Part shown: one piece after another, positions 47,032 to 58,593 of the stretch
How the letters are laid out: every line of letters starts with the position of its first letter
Position numbering within the stretch: the first letter of the stretch is position 1
Assembly: GCF_000208865.1 (NCBI RefSeq)
Contig: NC_018396.1
Span: 4,520,514 to 4,584,513, forward strand
DNA: 64,000 nt
Direction of reading: 5' to 3'
Origin: Neospora caninum Liverpool
Taxonomy: Eukaryota > Apicomplexa > Conoidasida > Eucoccidiorida > Sarcocystidae
Translations under genes and position numbers: made by a program
Notes under the pieces: generated by a model
Told to the model about the DNA's origin: nothing
The model's input: the letters and a program-made list of their open reading frames with translations, nothing else
The model's database searches: none

Positions 47032-50000
47032 TCAAGGGGAGTCTTCATGGTACGCTTCATAAAAGGCCAGTAGGCTCTTTGGCGTCCTTGGCTGCACTAG
47101 AGAAAGAGCAACCTTCAGGTGACGTTCCTCCACGAAAACATTGCCATCCTCTGGACTCTCCTGCACAAATTGCGTACGTTCCTCAGCTGTGCCGACGGGT
47201 ATCTGCTGTGCTTTCTCCGAGAAGTGGGAGGGCCTTTGATGCTGAAGGTGCTTGCTTGAAAAACGCGCTACAGCCTCTCGCACAGCCGCCATGCTCGCTT
47301 CGCGACAAATCATGACGATTTCTGCCCCGCTGTATCCGTGAGTCGCGCGAGCTAGGCTGTCGGCACAAGCTTCCAAACGATTGCATTCAGAGGAATTCGG
47401 AGTCGCGTCGGCTGTTTCTGAAAGGCTTCCGGCCTGTCTAGTTAAACCTCTTTCCCTGTATCCCTCTCGTTCCCTTCTTTCACCTTCTGCGGCGTCCTGG
47501 TCTCGCACCTCCACATCCTCTCTCTTAAAGTCTCTAGCGGAAGCCAAAGAAGGACACGAAGAGGTATCCCCGCCGCTGTCTGAATGCGTCAGTTTCCCGT
47601 TGGTGCGGATGCGGACGCTTTCACGCGGGTCGCACTTTTTGGAAGATGGCACAGCAACTGTTTTGGAACTTTCCGAGTGCCCAACAATTGGTTGGAGACT
47701 CTCACTTGTTCCCTGTCCGTTCTGGTCTCCACGAACTTGTCCAGAAAATTTGACAGGCATGTTCTTTAGCATTTTCAATGCAATTTCGCGACGCGCTTCC
47801 CGGTCGGGCAGGGGGACATACACCAGACGATCGAGGCGGCCAGGCCGAAGGAGTGCGGCGTCTAAGAGGTCCGGGCGATTCGTGGCGGCAATGACGACAA
47901 CTTCCCGAACGGGACCAATGCCGTCCATTTCATTGAGCAACTGACTCAGCACGCGGCTATCAACCTAAAAGAGACACAAAAGACGAATGAGCGACACGAG
48001 AGCGCTCAACGTGCTACCGAAAGTACACAACCATTACACTTTATTACCCAACTGTGTCCACACACAGACGATTGTATAGCGCCAAAACACCGGCATACCC
48101 TTGAACAGTTCCTATGTCTGTTCTGATCGTAGCTTTTCTTTCTAGCTGACTAAACAGAGTTCGGGAATCCCACTACACTTTCCTACCCCTCCTGCGTCGC
48201 CTGTTTCGCGATCACCACCCATGGCGTCAACCTCGTCGAAGAAGATCACGCACGGCGCATTTTGACGGGCTTTCCTAAGCACAGGACATGCGAATACAAT
48301 GAAGAGGGAACTCGCACTCCGCTGCAGGAGGCAGACTTCGCATCGAGGGTGGGCAAAACCAAAACCGCGAATTTTCTGAGCTGCCACTCAGAATGCCACC
48401 ATACTAGCGAGAAAGCAACGTTTACATCCTCTTTCGTTTTGGAGGCTAGCGCAGTCACTGCGGAAGTGCAGTCACTGCGGAAGTGCAGTCACTGCGGAAG
48501 CAATTCCACTCACACTCGCGCGCCACCGAGGCACACGAACTTCCCCCCAGCCGCCGCCTCCGTAGACACTCTGTTAAGAGCGACTCAGTCTCACTTGCAC
48601 CTCACTAGGACAACGTGCATGAAAACAGCCTAGTACTACACGCAACAACGTGGACGCGAATAGACCCGTAAATACATCAATACCTACATTCGTTTACAGA
48701 GATCACCGGAAAGCCCTGTCTTGGAAGGGGTCACGGTCGAGAGAATCTCCAGAAGTTGTAGTTTTTACCTGAATACTTCTCGGACGGCGCGCTCGGATTC
48801 TCCTACCCACTTGGAGAACAACTCCGGACCCTGAGACAGAAGATCCACAACACCACCCACGGAGTCGATCGCAGGTGTCCGCCCACGTAAAGCAGCGCGG
48901 CGAGACAGTGTAGAGTGCAATCGTGTCCTAGGAAACACATGCGATGGGACACCATGGCTTCGTTGCACGTCAACAGAAGACCTGCGTGCACTTGACCACA
49001 TTGGCAACACGGCGAACGCAAGCACATCTCGACACAGACTCCTGCGTTGAAAGGCCAATCGGTGCACTTGTCGCTTCTCCGCGTCGCCAGGCGGCAAGAC
49101 ACACACAATTCTTCACCACTGCCATGACAGCTTCTTCGCTTCTACGGACTGTTTCGGCAGGGGTCTTTTCTTTGCTTCGTGAACGGGTCACACCGTCCAC
49201 GATCCACCACCACACAGAACGCGCCAAACGCCACAACCTGTTCGCTCGCCCCGTCGTTGCCCTCACGGAGGCAGCACGAGATGCATGCGAAACATTTTCC
49301 GTCCTCCGTCTCGTTACACTTAACGCCGTCACGGCCGCTCTCCTTCGAGCCGACCCTCTGTATTATATCGCAAAAGACTGCCCACGTATGACCCCCTCTT
49401 TCGACAGTTCGACTGGCCTGATCGCTCGAGAGCCAAAGCAACGTGCACGCACAAATCAGGCGTTCCAAGCAATGTACCTTTGCTGGTTCCGGGGAAAGTA
49501 GGGACAGACTCACACTTGAGCAAACATGGAGAAACGCACGTGAGAACGTACACGAGTGTAGATATATATAGGAATGAATATGGCTTGATGCATGCATGCA
49601 GAACCGCACAGACCGTATCGGGCATGCAACGGGCTGTACAGACGCCGCGGAGTGCCAGGTGTGTGTCGGACGGTTTTGCCGCGATCTGGAAAAGCGGTAT
49701 TTGGCATGAGGCTGACGCCCGTGAAAATCGTGTTGAATCCAGAGACCCTTGACCGGTGCCGCTTCGCATTTCTCACCTTCACAGAAATGAAATTCATCTT
49801 TGACTCGGTCGCAACTGCCTTAGCCATCATGGTCTTGGAGCAGCCAGGCGGTCCATACAGCAGCACCCCTCGGGGCGGAGCCACCTTCAACTGTCTGAAG
49901 AGGTGGGCGAACTTGATAGGCCATTCCACGCACTCTTGAAGACTTTTCTTCACCGATGCATACCCGCCGATCTCGTCCCACTTCACGTGAGGGACTTCGA

Positions 50001-53000
50001 TGGCAACCGACTTGAGAGCCGACGGCCTGGCGCAAACACGCGGCAGAGACTCAACTCCCAGAGACTCCCGATAAATACAGGCTGCTCATGCGCAAATTCC
50101 TATATAGACATGCATATCTACATACATGCCCACTACATATATATATATATTTAAAGATCGACGGATAGAGGAACTTGTGTAGAGTCACCTCTGATCGTTC
50201 CAGTGAATGGTGATCAGGCTGTAAAGGGACGGACTGTAGTGTCTATACAGTTGACAAACATATCACGAATGCAGCACTACATTCTAAGTGCACAGGCGTA
50301 GCAACACAAGGACAGGTCCGCGCACGCGCATCTGGAAGGCTCGAAACGCGCAGAAGAGTAGTCTATCGGGGAAACAGAACAGAAAACACAACCAAGTCAG
50401 AAGACAAATGCGCTCTCCACACACGCGGCGTGCGTCTGCTTACTTCACGTGCCGCAGCGCCCGGCGAAAATGCTTCAGAGTGACCGGTTGCTTCTCGTCA
50501 GGAAGCGTCGCAAGAGCTCCGAGGCCTGAGGATGCCTGTTCCTTTCTTTCGTTCTGCGGTTCCTCCCCCCTGTCTGACAAAGCGCAAGCGCCAAAGAAGA
50601 AGAGCGCCCCAAGGCGTGCGACATTCAACACACACACACACAGACACAACGAGTCGCGTCCTCGTTAACGCGACAAGGACGTCACGATTTTAGATCGGTT
50701 GGTACAGACGGTCAAACCTAACACTCGTTGACAGAGGTAGGGACTAAAGGGATGAACTGTGGGTTAGTTTCAGTGCCCAAGGCTTAGCGCTGGACTCGAT
50801 ACGCAGGTAACTCAGACACCACGGACGCCTGACACGGCACAAACACATACGAAGCCTCTGAGCCCGGAAGGAATGCAGCGGGGAGAAAAGACAGAAGACG
50901 ACCGAATCAAGGGAAGGACAAGACACACGAATCGAGGCTGGGAGAGAGACACTCCGAACTGGAGACAGCCTGTTCACCGAATGCAGGCGAAACGTCCAGG
51001 TTGTCAGAGAAAATCTCTTGAGCCACAAAGATACCGTGCACCGCTACGACACAGGCATCTCTGCCCAGAACGGCGTTGGGCAATCTTCAAACCAGTACCC
51101 ACCGTGACTGACACCGGCGTGAGGCAGCTCCGCAGGAAGCAAAGCTTTCAGCGCCTGCGTGGCCGCCGTCGTGACGAGAAGGCGCAGATCGGCGGGGACA
51201 AACGCCTGACACAGTCCCGAGAGCTGCGCAACCAGCGAACCAAAACAGGACTGCACGGGTTGAGACGGAAACGGTTGGGTGCGGAGTATCTGCTCCCGAT
51301 CCGAAGAACCCCGCCCCGCGGCCCGGGTGTACAGGGACCTTTCTTCAACACCGCGTGCGTCAATGAGAAGGAAACACACTTTGGTTCCCCGACTCGTTCA
51401 GGACAGAAGACACAGATATCCTTTCCTCTCCTGCACTTAAGTGACATCTGAAGGTTCACAGGAAGCGGCGCGAACGCAAAGCGCGCGAAAACAGCTGACC
51501 GCCGCTTCGGAGCTCCCGTGCTGGATATGCCGACTTCGCCGATCCCGGAAGCTTCCTGGTTGGCGACCTATCGCCTGACCGGAGCAATGCGAACCAGTTT
51601 TGTCGTTGCGAAACGCGAGAAAACCCAGCTCGCCGTCGCATGCTGTTCTCACCTCGTCAACGTCCTCGTCGCGCAAATTGTGCGGAACATTCTGGAGGAG
51701 CTTGGCGAGAATCTCGCGCCGCTCCTCGGCCGTCGGGACGCCCACCTGTACGTACACCACAAGGCCAACCCACGCCGCATGCGAACGGTAACACGCGAAT
51801 GACCTCCGCTCAGTCTCTCGCCTGCGAGGACACCGAGCTGCCTGACGCGTGATCGCCTCGGAATGAATTGCGTCGTTCGACTTGACAGCGAACGGCGGGA
51901 CAGCCGGAAAAAACGCGTGAGGCTCCACGTGGACACTGGAGGGCCGTCGTTCCCAGCCGGCGCCGAATTTCGCCCTTGGATCTTCCACGGAAAGAAACTC
52001 GTAGACGAGCAGGCGTCGCCGCAACACACGCATTGACAATTTCGGCTCCTCATTTACGCACACGCACACTGCTCTTCCCTGCTCCCCTGGTGGTTGTTTC
52101 TCCAGTGGCATTCCGCAGGGACGCCAGGCAAAACAGCTTTCAGGGACAGCTTCAAAGACGACAGCTAAACCACATCGGAACGCGCCGTTTCTTCCCACGA
52201 TGCACCACTCAAGACTCTCTGTCAACAATACTCAGACTGCATCGAGTGGTCTCGCGGTCCCTCGCCGGCGCTCGATACGGGAAAGCACGCACACGGAGGC
52301 ACACGAGAGACGAAAACTTCGGTTGCTGGGGAGTATCACACCCGCCGAACTCCGACCCAAAGCTTTTTCCCTTCCTGGCTGCTGAGAAAAGGGTAGGTCT
52401 GCCGTGCGTTCTACCTCGATGTCGCGTTCCAGCCGTCCTGCTCGCCGAATCGCGTCGTCCAGAAGGTGCGGATGATTCGTTGCAGCGAGGACAAAAAGTG
52501 ATCCGTCTGTGGCCAGGCCGTCGAGACAGGAGAGAAGCGCACAGACTGCGCGGCGACCGACCTGCGAAAAAGATTCGGAGACACAGAGACACGGAGACAG
52601 AGGCAGCGCACGCGAACGATAAATCGACTGGGGGCGACAGGGAGGGTAATGTTTTATGCGGTTATGTTGATCACGTTTCACTGTTAGTGGTCTTCCATTG
52701 ACATGTTGATGACGTAAGTCCTATCAAACCACTACGGAACGCAGACGGTGTGGGCACACACAGGCAAGACAGGGAGGGAAGAAAAAGAGGACAGAGAGCG
52801 TTCTTGCTGCGAGAGGGGATACTGCGACGAGCAAATGGTGACGCGAGCAGACGGAGACAAGCACGGGGAGATGAACAGTTTCGGCGCAGGCACGTCGAAA
52901 TGGACCGAAGGAGGGAGACGGAGACAGGCGAAAACGCGTCTCCTAACAGATCAAAACGTTCGCAGGAACGCAAGGGCGTCATCTCCACGACACACATTTG

Positions 53001-55891
53001 ACGGCAATCCACAAGGACAGGAACTGCCAGTCTTTCCTCAACCAGGAACACCACCGGTACGGCATCAAGGCGAAAGAAGAGGGCTGCAGCTGCACTGCCC
53101 GGAGCGCCTTGAGAGGCGGTGGAAGAGAGCACTCCTTTCTCGAAGTGCAACAAGACACCGGTGACTAGAAGTAAGCAAAACCGAGAGAACCGTGGAGAAA
53201 ACGCACCTCTGTAGCCTCTTCGCGCTTGGGACAAACCGCATCAATCTCGTCGATGAAGAGGAGTGTGCCGCCGCCAACGAGGGTCGCGGGAGAGTCAGAT
53301 GCATGCGCGCCGCGGCGACTCTCCACTTCTTCGCAGGTCTGTGTGGACTCGCCGCCCCCGTCCTGGTCCGTCTCCTCGGCTCGACAGACGCCCTGTCTTG
53401 CCTCGTTCTCCCTTCCCCCGACCGGCGTCTGCTCTGTGTCTCTCTCTGTCTCTGCACGCGCCGCCGCCGCGCGCGCGGCGCGCACCGCTAGTTGGGCGCG
53501 AGCCTCGCTGAAGCGTTTCTGCTGCTCGCTTCTGCACCGCTCGAAGAGTAAGTGGATATTCCGCTCCGTTTGCCCCAGAACCGGACTGATCAGGTCTGTG
53601 GCGTTTACCAACTCGAGGTGGGGGGGAACCATCCACACGGACGAAGCAGAGGACTGGGAACTAGCAGCGTTCGCGGGGAGCTGTAGCAACGCTCGGAGAA
53701 AGCCAGACAAAGGGGACGCGCCGGCAGAGACAGCGCGTCCCACGTTCACCTCCTGAACAACGATTTGAATCTCCTCAGCGACCGCACGCGCCAAATGCGT
53801 CTTCCCCGATCCCGGCGGTCCGTACAGCAGAACGCCTTTCGGCGGCGGCACGCCGTAAGCTTGGAAGAGGTCTGGGCGGAGAAGCGGGAGAATGAGAGAC
53901 CACAGCAACTCTGGAAGAACGCGGTGGAGACCGGCAACGCTGCAAGGACACACAGCCGCGAGACACACGGGAAACGCGACGACGTACAGACACTCCGGTT
54001 TCGATCGGGTGGAGAATCGCACACCTACCACTGGAGACAGCTGTCGAGGACAGAAGGGAAAAGAGCGAACGCGAAGAGAAACGAGACGGGACACACATGA
54101 GAGGGAGGCGACCCTCGAGAGGTAAAAAGGTAATGGCCACGCACACAAAAGAGCTGTCGACAGCAGTAGGTAGAGACGAGAAACGAAATAAACCTGGGGA
54201 CGATTTACACAAGCGAGCGGCGCAGAGGGAACGGTGAAGGCGGTTCAGGAGACAACAGAGCATTTGGGGGGAGGGCAGAATGGGAAGGACGTCGAGCCGC
54301 GAAAAGAGGCTGAAATCGGGAATGAGGCGCAGGCACAGTGGAAATTCAAAGCCGTCCACATTAACCGTTAACGCGAGAAGCGGCGACGACGACGAACGCC
54401 TGTGAAAGCACGCCGGGGTACTGACTATAAGGGAGGGACAGGAGAGACGTCAACAGAGGAGACGGGCAGACAACGCTGCCGAAAAGATCGAGAAGCCGAG
54501 AGGAGGTTTGAGTCTGCTTGAGAGACTCTTTGGGACAAGCGACCACCGAGAAACTGGCATTCGTCGCCGACGAAAGAAAGGGAAGGGAACCGAAAGCCTC
54601 GGGCTGCCGCTTACCGGCTCAAGCCTCCGCGGCGTGTCTCCCCCGTGTCTCCAGCGTCTCCCACGCCGTGGGCGTCGTCTTCTTCCTGCCTTTTTTCCCC
54701 TTCACTTGCTCCACGCCACTTGGGTTGCACAGTGAAGAGTATTTGCGTCGAGGCAGAGAGACGAAAGCACCTGGCGAACGCAGAAGCAGCCTGATCGCGT
54801 CGCTCCTGCCTCGCCTGATCCGGGTCCGAGTCGCGTGTCACGACACCGGGCGACGGCGAGGCGAGGTCGCTGGGGTCTCCAGAAGCCGAGTCAGGCTCAG
54901 CGAAGAACTGGAGAACGACCGGGTGTCCCTGGAGAGTCATCGATCGGAATTGACCGTTCACGACCGAGACGCCGTTGAGGGCGATGCGAAGAAATCGCAG
55001 GAGACCCTGAGAGGCCTGGGGAGTCGCCGCCAGCGACGCAGCCAGAGCGGAGGACGCTTTGCCAGTGGGGGACTCGTGCGCCTCTGGAGAGGACGCGGCC
55101 GCGACGGGAGGCGGTTTTCGTTGCTTTAACTTTTTCGCGACCCCAGCTGCGACGGCAGAATGCTGCGAGGCGCTATTTCCGCGAGGACCTCCGTGTGCGC
55201 GATTCCCCTTCAGAGACGAAGGAGGTGCGCACGCCGAGCGCAGCCCCGTTTTCTCCGGAACCTGCGACGCCGCTGCAGCCCACAGCAACTCCTCCCACCA
55301 CGCAGCCGGCGGGAACGGCAGGGAAGAAGGGACAGGAGAGAGAGAAGAGAGAGACGAGAGAGGAGAAGAGAGAGAAGAAGACGGAGAAGAGAGAGAAGAA
55401 GACGGAGAGGGCTTACAGACACGCGTCTCGTGGCGGTCGCCAGGAGCACGAGTGAGGCAGAGGGTGACTGGGGAGGGGCTAGGGAGCGGGACGGAGAGCG
55501 GGAGGAAAGAGAGAGAGAAACGGGAGTCCGCAGGTAGGGGAGACTCAGAGAACGGCGAGAGCAGGCCGAGAGAAAAGAGTACATCTGGGGTCAACAAAAA
55601 CTTGTTCAGCGGCAACTTCACCGGAGGAGACAGATCCTGCTCTGCACAATACAGCAGAACAATACAGGCACCGGGACACGGAGAGGAAGAAGAGGAAGAA
55701 GAGACTTTTTTACTGGGTTTGTTCTTTTCGCCACTTGCCGAGGAAGGATCAGAGTCGAGTCGAAGGAACCGAGAAGAACTGGGAACTGCGCCGAGCTGCG
55801 CGAGAGTCGCAGCTGACGCACAGACACCACACGCCGTGAGGGGCGGGGCGTTTCCCCATGTGCTGACGGTTGCCTCGATGACGCACTCCAT
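47032..55891 (-). CDS. AFG2: AFG2/SPATA5-like double AAA ATPase (about 11 exons)
   Basis: Exons (minus): 55891-54615, 54424-54373, 54040-53207, 52561-52415, 51745-51653, 51223-51103, 50573-50444, 50026-49777, 48830-48769, 48274-48187, 47964-47032. They total 1,328 codons plus TGA with consistent phases; the second exon is the least certain. The N-terminal 425 residues include a Ser/Leu/Pro-rich tract. D1 has Walker [10 protein letters not shown], Walker [10 protein letters not shown], sensor [10 protein letters not shown] and [11 protein letters not shown]2 has [20 protein letters not shown], Walker [24 protein letters not shown], Walker [10 protein letters not shown], sensor [10 protein letters not shown] and [21 protein letters not shown] with the VEWP segment points to the AFG2/SPATA5 (Drg1) branch rather than CDC48 or NVL. 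AFG2 releases Rlp24 from pre-60S particles in the cytoplasm. Oddities: D1 carries a roughly 90-residue charged insertion just before Walker B, and D2 a roughly 100-residue insertion after its sensor. Confidence 0.88.
48451..48501. repeat. 17-bp tandem repeat, 3 copies
   Basis: GCAGTCACTGCGGAAGT is present three times head to tail; the last copy ends in C. It lies in the AAA ATPase intron between exons 48830-48769 and 48274-48187. Confidence 0.9.
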
Positions 55892-57303
55892 CCTGAGAAA
55901 CGGAGGCGGCGGAGAGAAGGAAGCGAAGCGCCTCTTGCGGAGACAGAAAAGGAGACCGAAGGAGACGAATCAAAGACCGAAACAGATGTTGACAGTCCAA
56001 AGACAGGGACGATAATCACGAGAGAGAAGAAGAGAAACAGGAGATAGAAAACAAAGGAGAAGCTGCAAGGGAAGCGCACGGCGTCCACGAGAACAACAAC
56101 GAAGAAGCCGAAGCGCTGGAAGCGGACTCGTCACTTTCAGTAGCATATCTTGCACGGCGACGCGCTCGAGTTGATGTATCGACATTCCGACATTGACCGC
56201 TCGGCCCTCATACCATCATGCTCGACGGAAAACACCAGATGTGCACTGTCCGTGATGGCGTCTAGGCTATGGAAATCCACACCTGTAGCTGTCTTTAAGC
56301 TTGCGACTGTGTATCGATTTAGAAATCGCCAGAGGCGCCTCTCTCTCGAGTATCGTGGGAATTCTCGTGTTTCTGCACGCTCGGTCAGCGCGCAAACTCC
56401 GCTTCCCCTGGAGACGAGGAAGTGCGCGGCAAAAGCGGCGAATCCATCGAGGTGGGCGACAGGCCTGACGAGAGGAGACGGAGTGTACGGACGCCGGGAA
56501 GCGCGCGACGAGAAGCGAAAGGAGGGAACGAAGCGAGTGAACGAGAGACGGGGAGACCAGTGAGACACAAATGCCGCAAGAGCGCAGACCAGAAGAATGG
56601 ACAGGGGAGAGACTCGAACAAGAGAGACGAGGAGAAGGAGGGACGGAACTGAAGCTCAGCGAGAGTTCGGTTCGCGCCAGGCAAAAACACGAGAAGCGGG
56701 TACCTGGATATAGAGGTCGGCGGGACGAAGTTAACTCCAAAACGTTCGGGACCGCTCTATCTGTGGAGAACAGAGAAGATGGACGGATGTGCATCTGCTG
56801 CGTTCTGGTGTCTTGCCAGAAGAGAGAGAAATCGAAACGGGGAGGATCGACGCACAGCAAGCTGTTCCGTCGCGTGTAGGTCGTCGCCACATGCAACGCG
56901 CACCGGGAAGAGGGGAAAACACCTAAATGTCTCTGAGACTGTGGCAGCCGCCTCAGTCCCCAAGGTTGCCGTTATCCTTTTTTCTTTCCCCCGTCCCGCT
57001 TTAGTTCTGCTCCCTCGTTTGTCTTTTAGTCACTCTTCTCGCTCTCGTTTTTATGTGGGGCCGGCTGCATGTCCGCTCGTCGGCGCATGCACGCTTGCCG
57101 CAGGCTGCATGCTTTGCGTTTGGACACAAGTCCCCCGGAAAGACGGCTACTGAAAGAAGTGAAAATGTTCACTTGTGTTCTTCCGTCGCCACGCAGAAGG
57201 TGCTTCCTCACTGTCTTCCTTTTCCCGTTTGCGCCCGCCTCCGTATGCATTCGTAGTCAACTTCCCGTCTAGATTTCCGAAGCACAAAAGTACGGTTGTC
57301 ACC
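55892..57303. promoter_or_regulatory. Shared upstream region of the AAA ATPase and deoxyhypusine synthase genes
   Basis: The two genes diverge from this 1.4-kb stretch, which must contain both promoters and 5' UTRs. GAGACG occurs near 55962, 56411, 56478 and 56550. TGCATGC, a word bound by ApiAP2 factors, is at 57106-57112, about 200 bases before the synthase ATG. The transcription starts cannot be placed. Confidence 0.45.
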
Positions 57304-58593
57304 ATGGCGCCGATGCCGTCGCCGCAGGCTGCGTCCCCAGGCTCAGCTTCGGCTGACTCGCGGGAAAAAACAGGCTCTTGTGTTTCTGATGAGAATCCTG
57401 TGTCGAATGGAACTGCCGCGTCCTCCGCACCCACGCTGTTCGGCTGTACGTACACCACAGATTCGAGTCGCCCTCCGGCAGTGGCGACCGACGCCGTTCT
57501 GGTCGTTTCCTCTCCGACTCCGGACGACGCGTTGGTAGTGCAGGGGATCGATTTCGAGAAGTGTCGAGACCTCGATTCGTTGCTGAACAGCTTTGAAGGG
57601 AGCGGCTTTCAAGCCACGCAGCTTGGACGTGCCATCCGGGAAGTGAAGCGCATGCGCGCGTGGCGCCTCTCGGACGATCCGATCGACGAATCGGACGTTG
57701 GGACGGAGTGGGAAGACATGGAAAAGCGGAAGAACACAAAGTGCACCATCTGGCTGTCTTTCACATCGAATATGATTTCCTCTGGTCTTCGCGAAGTCTT
57801 TGTTTTTCTGTGTAAACACAAACTCATTGACGTCCTTGTCACTTCCGCAGGCGGTGTCGAGGAAGATTTTGTCAAGTGTCTCGCGCCGACGATTGTGGGC
57901 GACTTCTATCTGAAGGGCGAAGATTTGCGAGCAAAGGGGTGGAACAGAATTGGAAACCTGCTGGTCCCCAATTCGAACTACTGCCACTTTGAGGACTGGA
58001 TTCAACCGATTTTTGACAAAATGATACAGGAGCAGAACGCGAAAATCCAGGCGAACGCGGGCTCTCCCGGCTTCTGCGTCGCAGACGCGGTGTGGACGCC
58101 GTCCTCGATGATCAAACGGCTCGGTGAGGAAATCAACGACGAAAGAAGTGTGCTGTACTGGTGTGCGAAAAACGACATTCCGGTCTTTTGTCCGGGTCTC
58201 ACAGATGGGTCGTTAGGAGACAACCTGTACTTCCACAGTTATCGAAACAAAGGCTTGATCGTCGACATCGTTCAGGACGTCCGTAACATCAATGACATCG
58301 CCACGAAATGCAAAAAATCCGGCATGATCATTCTCGGGGGAGGGCTCCCCAAACACCACACATGCAATGCAAATCTCATGCGAAACGGAGCTGACTTCGC
58401 CGTGTACATCAACTCTGGAGCTGAATTCGACGGGAGTGACTCCGGTGCTCGACCTGACGAGGCTGTTAGCTGGGGAAAAATCACGTGTGAGGCGAAACCC
58501 GTGAAGGTTCATGGTGACGCGACCGTCCTGTTTCCCCTGGTGGTTGCGGCGACGTTTGCTAAAGAGTTCCATGAAAAGCAGAAACAGCTTTAA
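57304..58593 (+). CDS. DHPS: Deoxyhypusine synthase
   Basis: This enzyme uses NAD and spermidine to transfer an aminobutyl group to one lysine of eIF5A, the first step of hypusine formation, in the cytosol. Single exon. The ATG at 57304 sits in CACC-ATGG context and gives 429 residues; the frame is open upstream to 57175, but only from a GTG. Residues 1-75 or so are Ser/Ala/Pro-rich and not part of the fold. The catalytic core follows, with [18 protein letters not shown], then GDFYLKG, then the active-site GGGLPKHH with the modified-intermediate lysine at residue 350. The NAD/spermidine signature [19 protein letters not shown] starts at residue 374. All key residues are present, so an active enzyme is expected. 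It is about 60 residues longer than the human enzyme, owing to the N-terminus. Confidence 0.97.
   Translation: MAPMPSPQAASPGSASADSREKTGSCVSDENPVSNGTAASSAPTLFGCTYTTDSSRPPAVATDAVLVVSSPTPDDALVVQGIDFEKCRDLDSLLNSFEGSGFQATQLGRAIREVKRMRAWRLSDDPIDESDVGTEWEDMEKRKNTKCTIWLSFTSNMISSGLREVFVFLCKHKLIDVLVTSAGGVEEDFVKCLAPTIVGDFYLKGEDLRAKGWNRIGNLLVPNSNYCHFEDWIQPIFDKMIQEQNAKIQANAGSPGFCVADAVWTPSSMIKRLGEEINDERSVLYWCAKNDIPVFCPGLTDGSLGDNLYFHSYRNKGLIVDIVQDVRNINDIATKCKKSGMIILGGGLPKHHTCNANLMRNGADFAVYINSGAEFDGSDSGARPDEAVSWGKITCEAKPVKVHGDATVLFPLVVAATFAKEFHEKQKQL

Noticed and set aside
55059..56015. 318-codon plus-strand frame
   Set aside because: It is the complement of the low-complexity first exon of the AAA ATPase. 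Long antisense frames are expected over Ser/Pro/Leu-rich repeats.
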